Assembly (NCBI GenBank): GCA_002421805.1 | Contig: DISM01000001.1 | Span: 7,304 to 71,303 of the forward strand | Direction of reading: 5' to 3' | DNA from: Candidatus Omnitrophica bacterium UBA6210 | GTDB taxonomy: Bacteria > Omnitrophota > Gorgyraeia > Velamenicoccales > Velamenicoccaceae | Length of the DNA stretch: 64,000 bases | Shown: one piece after another, positions 44,305 to 52,387 of the stretch | How positions within the stretch are numbered: the first letter of the stretch is position 1 | Layout: every line of letters begins with the position of its first letter | The notes under the pieces: generated by a model | Databases searched by the model: none | Told to the model about the DNA's origin: nothing | The model's input: only the letters and a program-made list of their open reading frames with translations | Program-made: the position numbers and the translations under genes

Positions 44305-44619
44305 CTATTTTTCCTTGATCATCGTTAACAGCATCTTGAAACGCTCTTTGGCAAATACCGCGTGAGGCACGCCTGCCGGCATGATGACGAGGCATCCGGC
44401 CGACGCCACGACCTCATCGTCGCCGACCAAAAGCAGGGCCTGCCCCTCCAAGACCTGGACAACGGCATCGAAAGGCGCCGTATGCTCGCTCAAATTCTGC
44501 CCGGCATCAAAAGCGAACAACGTGATGGTCCCTGCCGCCTTATCGACAAGGGTCTTGCTGACGACGGCCTGCGGAGAATAGACAACATCTTCTTTCAGAT
44601 CGATCACATGTCTGAGCAT
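44305..44619 (-). CDS. Cupin-domain protein
   Basis: 104 aa beta-barrel. Cupin motif 1 region (FDAGQNLSEHTAPFDAVVQV then LEG) and motif 2 (AGCLVIMPAGVPHAVFA). Metal ligands His of SEH and His of PHA are visible; the usual first HxH is reduced to a single His. Function unknown; such small cupins often sense or bind small molecules. AAAGGAC lies upstream of the ATG at 44619; an earlier reading would overlap ldhA. Confidence 0.8.
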   Translation of the reverse strand: MLRHVIDLKEDVVYSPQAVVSKTLVDKAAGTITLFAFDAGQNLSEHTAPFDAVVQVLEGQALLLVGDDEVVASAGCLVIMPAGVPHAVFAKERFKMLLTMIKEK

Positions 44620-44630
44620 TTTGTCCTTTC

Positions 44631-45680
44631 CTAAAAACACTTCCCCGTTGTTTTTTTGGTGCAGACCTTGCGTGAACAACGATAACAGATCTCATGGGAC
44701 AACAAGCGGCCGCGGACGAAATCGTCGATATTCTTCAGGGTGGTGTGGGCGATGTTCGTCAGGGCCTCGTGCGTAAAAAATCCCTGATGCGCCGTCACCA
44801 GGACGTTCGGAAACGTCAACAACCTCGCCAGAACGTCGTCCGAGATCACCTCGGAAGAAAAATCCTCAAAAAAATATTCGTTCTCTTCCTCATAAACATC
44901 GAGGCCCGCGTAGCCGACCTTTTTGTTTTTGAGCGCTTCGATCAGGGCCCGGGTGTCGATCAGTTTGCCGCGGCCGGTATTGATGATCATGACGCCTGTC
45001 TTCATCGTCTTAAGGGTCTTGGCGTTGATCATACGGTACGTCTCCCGGGTCAGGGGACAATGCAGAGAGATAATATCAGATCTTCTGTAAAGGGTCCTTA
45101 AATCCGTGTAGGAAAACCCTGTTTGCGCGGCAAAGGCCTCGTCCGGCCCGGGATCAAAGGCCAAAACATGCATCCCGAACCCCTTGAGGATCCGGATGAG
45201 TTCCCGGCCGATCGCGCCCGTGCCGATGACACCTGCGGTCTTGCCGAACATGTCGAAACCCAGAAGGCCCTGGATGGAAAAATTGCTGTCGCGGGTCCTG
45301 TGGTATGCCCGGTGCGTCTTACGGTTCAGGGCCAGCATCAAGGCCACGGCGTGCTCTGCGACGGCGTGCGGCGAATAGGCCGGCACGCGCACGACATGGA
45401 TCTTGCCGAACGCCGCCCTGAAATCCACGTTGTTATAGCCAGAGGCGCGCAGAGCAATCAGGCGGATGCCGTTCTTGTGGAGCGTTTTCATGACGTCAGC
45501 GTTGATGACGTCGTTGACAAAAATGCAGGCTGTATCAAACCCACGGGTCAAGGCCGCCGTCCCGGGGCCGAGATGCTCTTCAAAATATGTGATAGAGAAA
45601 CCGAATTTCCTGTTGGCCGCGTCGAAAAATTTCCTGTCATAAGGCTTGGTATCGAAAAAAGCAATCCTGGGAGACTTCAT
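44631..45680 (-). CDS. ldhA: D-lactate dehydrogenase (2-hydroxyacid dehydrogenase)
   Basis: 349 aa. Rossmann motif GVIGTGAIGRELIRIL, substrate-side Arg in LRASGYNNVD, NTGRGKLIDT and catalytic His in VTAHQGFFTHEA. The GYNNVD, GLDVYEEENEYFFED pattern is typical of fermentative NAD-dependent D-LDH. The Cys-rich tail (CYRCSRKVCTKKTTGKC) is an unusual extension. It reduces pyruvate to D-lactate, suggesting fermentation. Confidence 0.93.
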   Translation of the reverse strand: MKSPRIAFFDTKPYDRKFFDAANRKFGFSITYFEEHLGPGTAALTRGFDTACIFVNDVINADVMKTLHKNGIRLIALRASGYNNVDFRAAFGKIHVVRVPAYSPHAVAEHAVALMLALNRKTHRAYHRTRDSNFSIQGLLGFDMFGKTAGVIGTGAIGRELIRILKGFGMHVLAFDPGPDEAFAAQTGFSYTDLRTLYRRSDIISLHCPLTRETYRMINAKTLKTMKTGVMIINTGRGKLIDTRALIEALKNKKVGYAGLDVYEEENEYFFEDFSSEVISDDVLARLLTFPNVLVTAHQGFFTHEALTNIAHTTLKNIDDFVRGRLLSHEICYRCSRKVCTKKTTGKCF

Positions 45681-45693
45681 GGCACCCTCTTCC

Positions 45694-46605
45694 TCACTCG
45701 CCTTTCCTGAGCCGCTCTTTAAATTCCTGCCAGGGGAAGCTGTTGCCGGGGCACTCGGTCCTGGCGCCGGGAGCGTCCTTGTGCCGGATCACGTGCGACA
45801 TCGGTATATGATAATAACTTCTCAGGGTTTCGACGAGCAGAACAAGGGAATCCATCTGCTGTTTTGTGGGCTGCTCGCGCGTGAAATCGCCGACAAGGCA
45901 GATGCCGATGCCGCACTGATTCATGCCGCCGGCCTTGCAGTGCGCCCCGTCCATTTGCTTGATCCAGCGGGGAGAGGCCTCGATCTGCCCGTCCCGACGC
46001 GTCCTGGAGCCGTTATCGATCACAAAATCGTACCCCAGGCCCCTGTCGAACCCCCTGCGGCGATGGATCTTGTCGAGCGAGGTCGCATCGCCGTCATCCG
46101 TCACGCTGTGATGGATGACGATATATTTCCATTTCGCCGACTTAAAGAGCGGAATGACGGGCCGCAACGGCGCCGCGCCGGGGATCAAAAGCTTCTGGCC
46201 GATCTTGAGGCTGCGCGGATCGGTGATATGGTTCGCTCTCAGGATGGCATCCGCAGGGACATCATACATCCGGCCGATACGATAGACCGTCTCCGCCGGG
46301 CCGATGACATGGACCATGTCCTGCCGGGGGCCGGCCTCGAAAACGGGCTTATAGACCATCTCCGTCGACGGAGGAACGGTCGCGCAGGAAGACAATGCCA
46401 GCGCCAGGCCTGCGCAGGCGCATCCATAGAGAAGAAAACGTGGGGCCCCACGGCCTGCCCGCTTCCAGCGGGCGAGCCATGACCCCCTTGCTTTCGGAAT
46501 TCCGCCGTTGGGCGACATCCCGCCCGAATGCCCATTCAGCTCCACCTTTACAGGCGAGGCATTCTGGGTGCGGGAGAAAGAAGAAACGATAAACCGGGTG
46601 CGCAT
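45694..46605 (-). CDS. LysM and amidase-2 lipoprotein with in-frame repeat insertion
   Basis: 303 aa. The ATG at 46605 overlaps the upstream stop (TGATG). Residues about 9-55 are translated from a dispersed repeat (46441-46580). Then comes a lipoprotein h-region ending LSSC (Cys74), a LysM domain (VHVIGPAETVYRIGRMYDVP and KIGQKLLIPG), and an N-acetylmuramoyl-L-alanine amidase domain with likely zinc ligands in IVIHHSVT, GAHCKAG and TECPGNSFPW. Peptidoglycan hydrolase in the envelope. No other start lies in frame between repeat and lipobox, so the signal has an abnormally long n-region; export may be impaired or use an alternative start. Confidence 0.85.
   Translation of the reverse strand: MRTRFIVSSFSRTQNASPVKVELNGHSGGMSPNGGIPKARGSWLARWKRAGRGAPRFLLYGCACAGLALALSSCATVPPSTEMVYKPVFEAGPRQDMVHVIGPAETVYRIGRMYDVPADAILRANHITDPRSLKIGQKLLIPGAAPLRPVIPLFKSAKWKYIVIHHSVTDDGDATSLDKIHRRRGFDRGLGYDFVIDNGSRTRRDGQIEASPRWIKQMDGAHCKAGGMNQCGIGICLVGDFTREQPTKQQMDSLVLLVETLRSYYHIPMSHVIRHKDAPGARTECPGNSFPWQEFKERLRKGE
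46438..46580. repeat. Dispersed palindromic repeat, family A, short copy inside the amidase gene
   Basis: About 140 bp matching both ends of the 1786-1986 repeat (GGGGCCCCACGGCCTGCCCG at the left; CCCGAATGCCCATTCAGCTC and TTCTGGGTGCGGG at the right) without the two extra hairpins. It lies in the amidase reading frame with no stop codon. Confidence 0.78.
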
Positions 46606-46877
46606 CAGATCTTGTCGAGGAATAGCAAAATGCCCATGACCACAAAAATAAGACCGCCCGCCATTTTCAGCCATTCGGGCTTGATGAAACGGGACAAGAC
46701 GGCTCCTAAAAGGACGGAGATCGCCGTCACCACGACATAAGCGCTGACAGAACCCAGCCAGACCACCCACGGCCTCTGGGATTTGGCGGCCATGGTCAGG
46801 CCGACCAGCTGGGTCTTGTCCGCCATCTCGGCAAAAAAGATGGCGCCGAATGTGGCCAGAAATATTTTCCAATCCAT
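46605..46877 (-). CDS. UPF0016/GDT1-type membrane protein, half-size
   Basis: 90 aa with three hydrophobic segments, one repeat of the UPF0016 (TMEM165/GDT1) family. The family's E-x-x-D-[KR]-[ST] motif appears as EMADKTQ. Full-length members have two such repeats and transport Mn2+ or Ca2+; a single repeat would act as a dimer. AAGGAG precedes the ATG at 46877 by 7 nt; longer readings run into thyX. Stop overlaps the amidase start. Confidence 0.87.
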   Translation of the reverse strand: MDWKIFLATFGAIFFAEMADKTQLVGLTMAAKSQRPWVVWLGSVSAYVVVTAISVLLGAVLSRFIKPEWLKMAGGLIFVVMGILLFLDKI

Positions 46878-46894
46878 GCGAAACTCCTTGAGTT

Positions 46895-47638
46895 TTAAAC
46901 CTTCCGAGTTGGAATTATCTTTTCCTTCAAAGGATATTTTCCGCAAGAAAAAGCCTCGCCTTCGGGGCAATACCCCAAGGCGTCGCACTTGGCCGCCACG
47001 TCGCCAAAGACCTCCGGCAATTTCTGGCGGCACAACTTCAGCATCTCGTCGCCCAGCCGTTTGATCTCCCATTGCGCGCGCTGGCAACAGCGCTGATGGA
47101 AAAAATGGATCAGCTCGCGGCAATTCATGGTGACGACGATCTTGGTCTCCGCCGCCTGGGGCAGGACAAAGCGCACGTCCTGGTTGGCGTTCTGCCCCAC
47201 CCTGCCTTTTTTATTGAAAGCCTCCAGCAGCTTGTTATAACTGGACTGGATCATCTCCATGGTCTTGAGAAATTCCGCCCTCAAAGGTTCGTCCTGCTCG
47301 ATGGAAGGCGGGATGATATAATCGAAATTCGTCTCTTTCACATAGCGCTGGCTCTGCTGGGAAAACGAGGCGATCCTGTGGCGCACCAGCTGATGCGTCA
47401 GCGCGCGCGAAACGCCTTCGATCGCAAAGGTGAACTTCACGTGCTCCAGGGGGCTCTCATGCCCCGAGGCGACGACCTTGCGGATGAACGCCGCCTGCTT
47501 CTGCGGGTCCCCTTCTTTTTCATCGAACAGCTCGCCGGAGAACCGCGGAGAATAGCACTGACGGCAGGCCGCGTAGATCAGGGCCACGGGGTGCTGCGAC
47601 ATTTCCAGCAAACGGACATTCAATTGAACCTGAGGCAT
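46895..47638 (-). CDS. thyX: Flavin-dependent thymidylate synthase
   Basis: 247 aa. The ThyX signature RHR-x5-S-x-RY is present (RHRIASFSQQSQRY), with HESPLEHVKFTF and MNCRELIHFFHQRCCQRAQW. It makes dTMP from dUMP using FAD, NADPH and methylene-THF. The ATG at 47638 has AAGGAG upstream; an upstream extension of 53 codons lacks family similarity. Heads a seven-gene operon running to the Nudix gene. dUMP could come from the dCMP deaminase encoded at 28788. Confidence 0.97.
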   Translation of the reverse strand: MPQVQLNVRLLEMSQHPVALIYAACRQCYSPRFSGELFDEKEGDPQKQAAFIRKVVASGHESPLEHVKFTFAIEGVSRALTHQLVRHRIASFSQQSQRYVKETNFDYIIPPSIEQDEPLRAEFLKTMEMIQSSYNKLLEAFNKKGRVGQNANQDVRFVLPQAAETKIVVTMNCRELIHFFHQRCCQRAQWEIKRLGDEMLKLCRQKLPEVFGDVAAKCDALGYCPEGEAFSCGKYPLKEKIIPTRKV

Positions 47639-47684
47639 AGATCGATACTCCTTCTCTTGGGGAAATTTTGCATATTGTTGTCCT

Positions 47685-47713
47685 ATCATAGCAAACAATG
47701 CCAAACCTGTGAA
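47685..47713 (-). promoter_or_regulatory. Promoter of thyX operon
   Basis: On the minus strand TTCACA (47713-47708), 17 nt, TATGAT (47690-47685). It lies back to back with the gcv promoter. Confidence 0.6.
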
Positions 47714-47725
47714 AAGATTTTTTAT

Positions 47726-47753
47726 TTGCCAAGTCCGTTCTCTTTGATATAAT
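47726..47753 (+). promoter_or_regulatory. Promoter of gcv operon
   Basis: TTGCCA (47726-47731), 16 nt, TATAAT (47748-47753). Transcription would start near 47760, just before the riboswitch. Confidence 0.75.
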
Positions 47754-47768
47754 AAATATACAATTTGG

Positions 47769-47840
47769 CGATGTAGCTTCTGGCGACATGGAATCAACCA
47801 TGAGGAAGCATATCTAAAAGAAAATCGTGAGCCTGGGTTT
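47769..47840 (+). ncRNA. Probable ZTP (pfl) riboswitch controlling the gcv operon
   Basis: The RNA folds as the ZTP aptamer. P1 pairs GATGT-A-GCTT with AAGC-ATATC (47770-47779 and 47806-47814). The conserved CTGGCGA follows, then P2 CATGG/CCATG, then GAGGAAGC. A short linker leads to GTGAGCCTGGG, the counterpart of the conserved CCGCCUGGGC. That GCCTGGG is also the 5' arm of a terminator, so ligand binding would prevent termination (an ON switch). ZTP/AICAR signals folate shortage; gcvT downstream is THF-dependent. Assignment by eye. Confidence 0.75.
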
Positions 47841-47858
47841 TCGAAACCAGGCTTTTTT
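47830..47858 (+). terminator. Intrinsic terminator of the riboswitch expression platform
   Basis: AGCCTGG pairs with CCAGGCT around a short T/A stem, followed by six T residues. It lies 27 bp before gcvT. Confidence 0.88.
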
Positions 47859-47885
47859 ATTTCATACGCTTACTCAGATTAAACA

Positions 47886-48992
47886 ATGACGGTACCGGAA
47901 ACATCCTCTCCTGTTCAATCGACCCCCTTGACGGCCGACCACATCAGCCGGGGCGCACGCATGGCCCCCTTTGCCGGCTGGAACATGCCTATCCAGTACG
48001 ACGGCATTATCGCCGAAACCCTGCATACGCGGTCCGCGGTGAGCTGTTTTGATATCTGCCACATGGGCGAGTTTCTCCTCAAGGGCGATCCTGAGACCTG
48101 CGGTCTGGAACATCTCGTCACCGCGCGCCTACAAGATATGCCGTCGAGAAGCTGCCGCTACGGCTCTATCCTCAATGAGAAAGGCGGGGTCTTGGACGAT
48201 TTGATCGTCTATCGCAAGGGGCCGGCGGATTGGATGATCGTCGTCAACGCGGCCACCATCGAAAAAGATAAGAAACATTTCCAGGCGCACCTGAAGCCTG
48301 GAACGGATTTCCGCGATGTCTCCGCGCAAACCGGAAAAATAGACCTTCAAGGCCCCCTCTCGCGCGACATCATCAAGGCGATCGCGCCCGCGGCGACGGC
48401 CATCGGCTATTATACCTTTATAGAGACCGAGGTGCTGGGCCGGCCGGCCCTTGTCAGCCGCACGGGCTACACCGGAGAGCTGGGCTATGAGCTATATGTC
48501 CCTGCCCAGGAAATCCCGGAACTCTGGAAGAAGCTCCTGGACGACCCCCGCGTCAAGCCGGCAGGCCTCGGCGCCCGCGATGTCCTTCGCCTGGAAATGG
48601 GCTACAGCCTCTACGGCCAGGACATCAACGAAGAAACGACCCCTCTCGATGCAGGCCTCGAAAAATTCGTCGATTTCAAAAAAGATTTCATCGGCAAAAG
48701 CGCGCTGGAATCCAAAAGGAAAACGGGCACGACGCGCCAACGCGTTTTCCTGCGCACGCTCTCGCGCCGGTCTCCCCGGCATGAGCATCATATCTTCGTC
48801 GACGGCCAAACAAAAGGCATCGTGACCAGCGGCACGTTCTCGCCGCACCTGAATTGCGGCATCGGCATGGGATTCCTTGAAAACATCCCGGCGGCCCGCG
48901 CGTTGAATATTTCTGTCGGAGATGATAAAGTGCAGATCGAGGCTGTGATCACGGATAAGCCGTTCGTGAAACACACATCTCTTAAACAATAA
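47886..48992 (+). CDS. gcvT: Glycine cleavage system T protein (aminomethyltransferase)
   Basis: 368 aa. GARMAPFAGWNMPIQYDGII, CHMGEFLLKG, VARTGYTGELGYE-like SRTGYTGELGYELYV and DVLRLEMGYSLYGQDI are GcvT signatures. It transfers the methylene group of the H-protein lipoyl arm to THF, making methylene-THF and ammonia. First gene of the operon, behind the ZTP riboswitch; no strong ribosome-binding site is visible. Confidence 0.97.
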   Translation: MTVPETSSPVQSTPLTADHISRGARMAPFAGWNMPIQYDGIIAETLHTRSAVSCFDICHMGEFLLKGDPETCGLEHLVTARLQDMPSRSCRYGSILNEKGGVLDDLIVYRKGPADWMIVVNAATIEKDKKHFQAHLKPGTDFRDVSAQTGKIDLQGPLSRDIIKAIAPAATAIGYYTFIETEVLGRPALVSRTGYTGELGYELYVPAQEIPELWKKLLDDPRVKPAGLGARDVLRLEMGYSLYGQDINEETTPLDAGLEKFVDFKKDFIGKSALESKRKTGTTRQRVFLRTLSRRSPRHEHHIFVDGQTKGIVTSGTFSPHLNCGIGMGFLENIPAARALNISVGDDKVQIEAVITDKPFVKHTSLKQ

Positions 48993-48997
48993 GGGCG

Positions 48998-49095
48998 CTG
49001 GTCGGACGAATAAGTCCGACTGTTTAGCGCGGCCGCGAGAAGGTGAGCGGCCCGGTGGCGCGCGCCTGTCCGGCCTTCGGCCGAGACAGGCAGGC
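48998..49095. repeat. Two intergenic hairpins between gcvT and gcvH
   Basis: First, GTCGGAC/GTCCGAC with an outer GCGCT/AGCGC stem (about 48996-49030). Second, GGCG- and GCCTGTC-arms closing a GGCC-TTC-GGCC core (about 49060-49098), the hairpin type also found inside the repeat at 1786-1986. They may modulate the gcvT:gcvH expression ratio. Confidence 0.6.
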
Positions 49096-49137
49096 GCCGC
49101 AGCCAAACTTTTGGTGACGATAAAAAAGGAGTTTGCC

Positions 49138-49521
49138 ATGAACATCCCGGATGGGCTTTATTTTACGAAGGAGCACGAGTGGGTCAAGATCGAAGGAACG
49201 ACGGCCATGGCCGGCATCACGGATTACGCCCAGCATGCCCTGGGCGACGTCACATTCGTCGAACTGCCTAAGAAAGGACAGGTCTTGAAACAATTCCAGT
49301 TGATGGCGACCATCGAATCCGTCAAGGCGGCCTCGGACATCTATGCACCCGTCTCGGGGACGATCGTCGAGATAAACGCCGAGCTCAACAGCAACCCCGG
49401 CCTGGTCAATCAGGACTGCTACGCCAAAGGCTGGGTCGCCAAGGTCATGCTGGCGGACCCCCAGGAGACCAAGAACCTGCTGGACCCTGCCGCCTACAAG
49501 GCTTACGTCGAAGGACTATAA
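49138..49521 (+). CDS. gcvH: Glycine cleavage system H protein
   Basis: 127 aa lipoyl carrier. YFTKEHEWVKIEG, GITDYAQHALGDVTFVELP and the lipoylation site ATIESVKAASDIYAPVSG (Lys in ESVKA). AAAGGAG precedes the ATG at 49138 by 7 nt. It carries the aminomethyl group between GcvP and GcvT and receives its lipoyl group from the lipM-like and lipA products encoded downstream. Slightly charged, cytoplasmic. Confidence 0.97.
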   Translation: MNIPDGLYFTKEHEWVKIEGTTAMAGITDYAQHALGDVTFVELPKKGQVLKQFQLMATIESVKAASDIYAPVSGTIVEINAELNSNPGLVNQDCYAKGWVAKVMLADPQETKNLLDPAAYKAYVEGL

Positions 49522-49526
49522 ATCCT

Positions 49527-50867
49527 ATGCCCGATTATATCGCCAATACGGAACGCGACACCCAGGAGATGTTAGGGGCCATCGGCGCGCCGAACATCGA
49601 AGCCCTCTTTGACGTCATCAAGAAAGAGCAACGGCCGCGTTCGTTCAATCTGCCGCCAGGATGTTCCGAATTCGAGGTCACGGCCCGCCTGAAAAGTCTC
49701 GCGGACAAAAACGCCAAAGACCTTCTCTGCTTTATCGGCGCAGGCTTCTACGACCACGAGATCCCTTCTGTCGTCGACCACTTAAGCTCCAGGAGCGAAT
49801 TTTATACGGCCTACACCCCTTACCAGCCGGAATGCTCTCAAGGGACCCTGCAGGCGATCTACGAATATCAAAGCGTGATCTGCCGCCTCACCGGCATGGA
49901 GATCGCCAACGCCTCCCTCTACGACGGCGGCACCGCCCTCTATGAAGCCATGATGATGGCGCGGCGGGTCACAGGACGCAACCGCGTTTTGATCGACAGC
50001 GCGGTCTCGCCCATCTACCGCACCATGCTCACCAGCTACACCAAGAACCTGGAGATTGAGTTCGTCGAGATCCCCGTCGTCCACGGCCAGACGGACCGCT
50101 CCCAGATCAAAAAGCAGCTTAACGGCCAGACCGCCTGCGTCATCCTGCAGAACCCGAATTTCTTCGGCGCGATCGATGACCATACGGACATCGTTGCCGA
50201 CGCCCATCGCCAAGGGGCCCTCGCCATCGCTTCGGTCTATCCCATCAGCCTGGGGATGCTCAAAACCCCGGCGGAATGCGGTTTTGACATTGCCACCGGC
50301 GAAGGCCAAAGCCTGGGACTGCCCCTGTCCTTCGGCGGACCCTACCTGGGATTTATGGCGACAAAACGAGATTTGGCGCGCAAGATGCCCGGCCGCATCG
50401 TCGGCCAGACCGTCGATACGAACGGCAAGACAGGTTTTGTCCTGACCCTGCAAGCCAGAGAACAGCATATCCGCAGGGAAAAAGCGACGTCCAACATTTG
50501 TTCCAACGAAGCGCTCTGCGCGCTGCGCGCCTGCATCTATCTTTCCTGCATCGGTAAAGAGGGTTTGGTCGAGCTGGCGGCCCTGAATTACCGCAACGCC
50601 GAATATCTCAAGAACCTGCTTTCGAAGATCAAGGGCGTAGAGGTCAAACGCAGTTCGCCGACATTCAACGAATTCACGGTCGTCCTGCCCAAAGACCCGC
50701 ATGCCGTGATCGCCGCCATGCTGAAAAAAGGCATCGCCGCCGGCTTCCCCTTGGACCGCTATTACAAAAACATGGACTGCTATATGACGGTGGCCGTCAC
50801 CGAAAAATATAAAGAGAAAGACCTCGTGCATTATGCCAAAACACTGGAGTCGGTCTTATGGAGCTGA
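49527..50867 (+). CDS. gcvPA: Glycine dehydrogenase (decarboxylating) subunit 1
   Basis: 446 aa, the N-terminal half of the P protein as a separate subunit. YTPYQPECSQGTLQAIYEYQ, NASLYDGGTALYEAMMMA, GIAAGFPLDRYY are typical. The two-subunit form is common in Firmicutes, archaea and PVC relatives. It overlaps gcvPB by 10 bp. Catalysis by the PLP-binding partner subunit. Confidence 0.96.
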   Translation: MPDYIANTERDTQEMLGAIGAPNIEALFDVIKKEQRPRSFNLPPGCSEFEVTARLKSLADKNAKDLLCFIGAGFYDHEIPSVVDHLSSRSEFYTAYTPYQPECSQGTLQAIYEYQSVICRLTGMEIANASLYDGGTALYEAMMMARRVTGRNRVLIDSAVSPIYRTMLTSYTKNLEIEFVEIPVVHGQTDRSQIKKQLNGQTACVILQNPNFFGAIDDHTDIVADAHRQGALAIASVYPISLGMLKTPAECGFDIATGEGQSLGLPLSFGGPYLGFMATKRDLARKMPGRIVGQTVDTNGKTGFVLTLQAREQHIRREKATSNICSNEALCALRACIYLSCIGKEGLVELAALNYRNAEYLKNLLSKIKGVEVKRSSPTFNEFTVVLPKDPHAVIAAMLKKGIAAGFPLDRYYKNMDCYMTVAVTEKYKEKDLVHYAKTLESVLWS

Positions 50868-52345
50868 CGCCTTTGAACCGTCCTGAACAAACGCAGCGCG
50901 CCGAAGGGCTGATCTTCAACAAAAGCCGTGCCGGCAGGCGTTGCACGCGTTTCTCCCTGCCCGACGTCCCGCAGGCCCCGGCGCCGGACGCAAAATTCCT
51001 GCGGCATTCTGCCTGCGAGCTGCCGGAAGTCTCGGAACTCGACGTCGTGCGCCACTTCACAAACCTCTCGCGCCTTAACTTTTCGGTCGATACCAATTTC
51101 TATCCCTTGGGCTCCTGCACCATGAAATACAACCCGAAATTCACCGAAGATATCAGCCGCCTGGAAGGGTTTTGCAGGCTCCACCCCATCCTGCCGCAAC
51201 TCAAAGGAGGCGCTCTCTGCGTCCAGGGCGCGCTCGAAGTCCTTTATGAAACGGAACAGCTGCTCTGCGAGATCACCGGCATGGACAACTTCACCATGCA
51301 GCCGGCCGCCGGCGCCCACGGGGAATTGACGGGCGTCATGCTCATCGCCGCCTACCACCGCGCCAAAAAGAGAAAACGTAAATATGTCATCATCCCGGAT
51401 TCCGCGCACGGCACCAATCCGGCGAGCGCAGCCATCGCCGGCTACGAGATCATCAACGTCCCTTCCAACGCGGACGGCACGATGGACTTGGCGGCCCTCA
51501 AGGAAAAACTCAACGAAGACGTGGCCGCCATCATGATGACCTGTCCCAACACGCTGGGGCTCTTCGAGAACCAGATCGATGAAATCGCGCGCCTCGCCCA
51601 CAAGGTCGACGCCCTCATGTATTACGATGGAGCTAACCTCAACGCGATCCTCGGGCACTGCCGGCCTGGCGACCTGGGCTTTGACGTCATCCACCTGAAC
51701 CTGCACAAAACATTTGCAACGCCGCACGGCGGCGGCGGGCCGGGAGCAGGCCCGGTAGGCGTCAAAAACAAACTGGCGGAATTTCTCCCCGTCTCCCGGG
51801 TAAAAAAAGACAAAGACGGAACATTCACCCTGGATTATGCCCACCCGGACTCCATCGGCTACCTTGCCCATTTTTACGGTAACTTCCTGGTGATCGTAAA
51901 GGCCTATGCCTATATCCTCTATCTGGGCCGCGAAGGGCTCATCCGCACGGCCCAGCAGGCGGTCCTCAACGCCAATTACATCCTCGCCAAACTTAAAGAC
52001 CACTACGACACGGCGGCCGCGCGCTGCATGCACGAATGCGTCCTGTCTGCCGCTCCTCAGACCGCGCACGGCGTCCACGCGCTCGACATCGCCAAATATC
52101 TCATCGACTGCGGCATCCATCCGCCGACGATCTACTTCCCTCTCATCGTCAAGGAAGCCCTCATGGTCGAACCGACGGAAACGGAATCCAAGGAAACCCT
52201 GGACCATTTCATCGACTGCATGGTCCGCATAGCCCGCCTGGCCAGGGAAGACCCGGCAACCCTTAAGAATGCGCCTCTCACCACGCCTGTGGCGAGGCTC
52301 GACGAAACCAAGGCCGCGCGCGAGATGAATTGCGCGTCCCTCTGA
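50858..52345 (+). CDS. gcvPB: Glycine dehydrogenase (decarboxylating) subunit 2
   Basis: 495 aa, PLP-bearing half. NFYPLGSCTMKYNPK, PAAGAHGELTGVMLIAAYH, DSAHGTNPASA and the PLP Lys region NLHKTFATPHGGGGPGAGPV. Decarboxylates glycine and passes aminomethyl to GcvH. The long antisense open frame here is a shadow. Together with gcvPA, gcvT and gcvH all subunits but the L protein (lpd) are present. Confidence 0.97.
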   Translation: MELTPLNRPEQTQRAEGLIFNKSRAGRRCTRFSLPDVPQAPAPDAKFLRHSACELPEVSELDVVRHFTNLSRLNFSVDTNFYPLGSCTMKYNPKFTEDISRLEGFCRLHPILPQLKGGALCVQGALEVLYETEQLLCEITGMDNFTMQPAAGAHGELTGVMLIAAYHRAKKRKRKYVIIPDSAHGTNPASAAIAGYEIINVPSNADGTMDLAALKEKLNEDVAAIMMTCPNTLGLFENQIDEIARLAHKVDALMYYDGANLNAILGHCRPGDLGFDVIHLNLHKTFATPHGGGGPGAGPVGVKNKLAEFLPVSRVKKDKDGTFTLDYAHPDSIGYLAHFYGNFLVIVKAYAYILYLGREGLIRTAQQAVLNANYILAKLKDHYDTAAARCMHECVLSAAPQTAHGVHALDIAKYLIDCGIHPPTIYFPLIVKEALMVEPTETESKETLDHFIDCMVRIARLAREDPATLKNAPLTTPVARLDETKAAREMNCASL

Positions 52346-52387
52346 TCGATGGTCCGGCGCCGGCCTCAAACAGACAGACTTGAGCCC

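Noticed and set aside
45694..46872. A 392-aa amidase starting at 46872
   Set aside because: The first 89 codons overlap the UPF0016 gene in another frame; the TGATG junction at 46605 is the natural start.
47760..47860. Glycine riboswitch upstream of gcvT
   Set aside because: A glycine riboswitch would be the first guess for a gcv operon, but the sequence lacks its aptamer motifs and fits the ZTP fold better.
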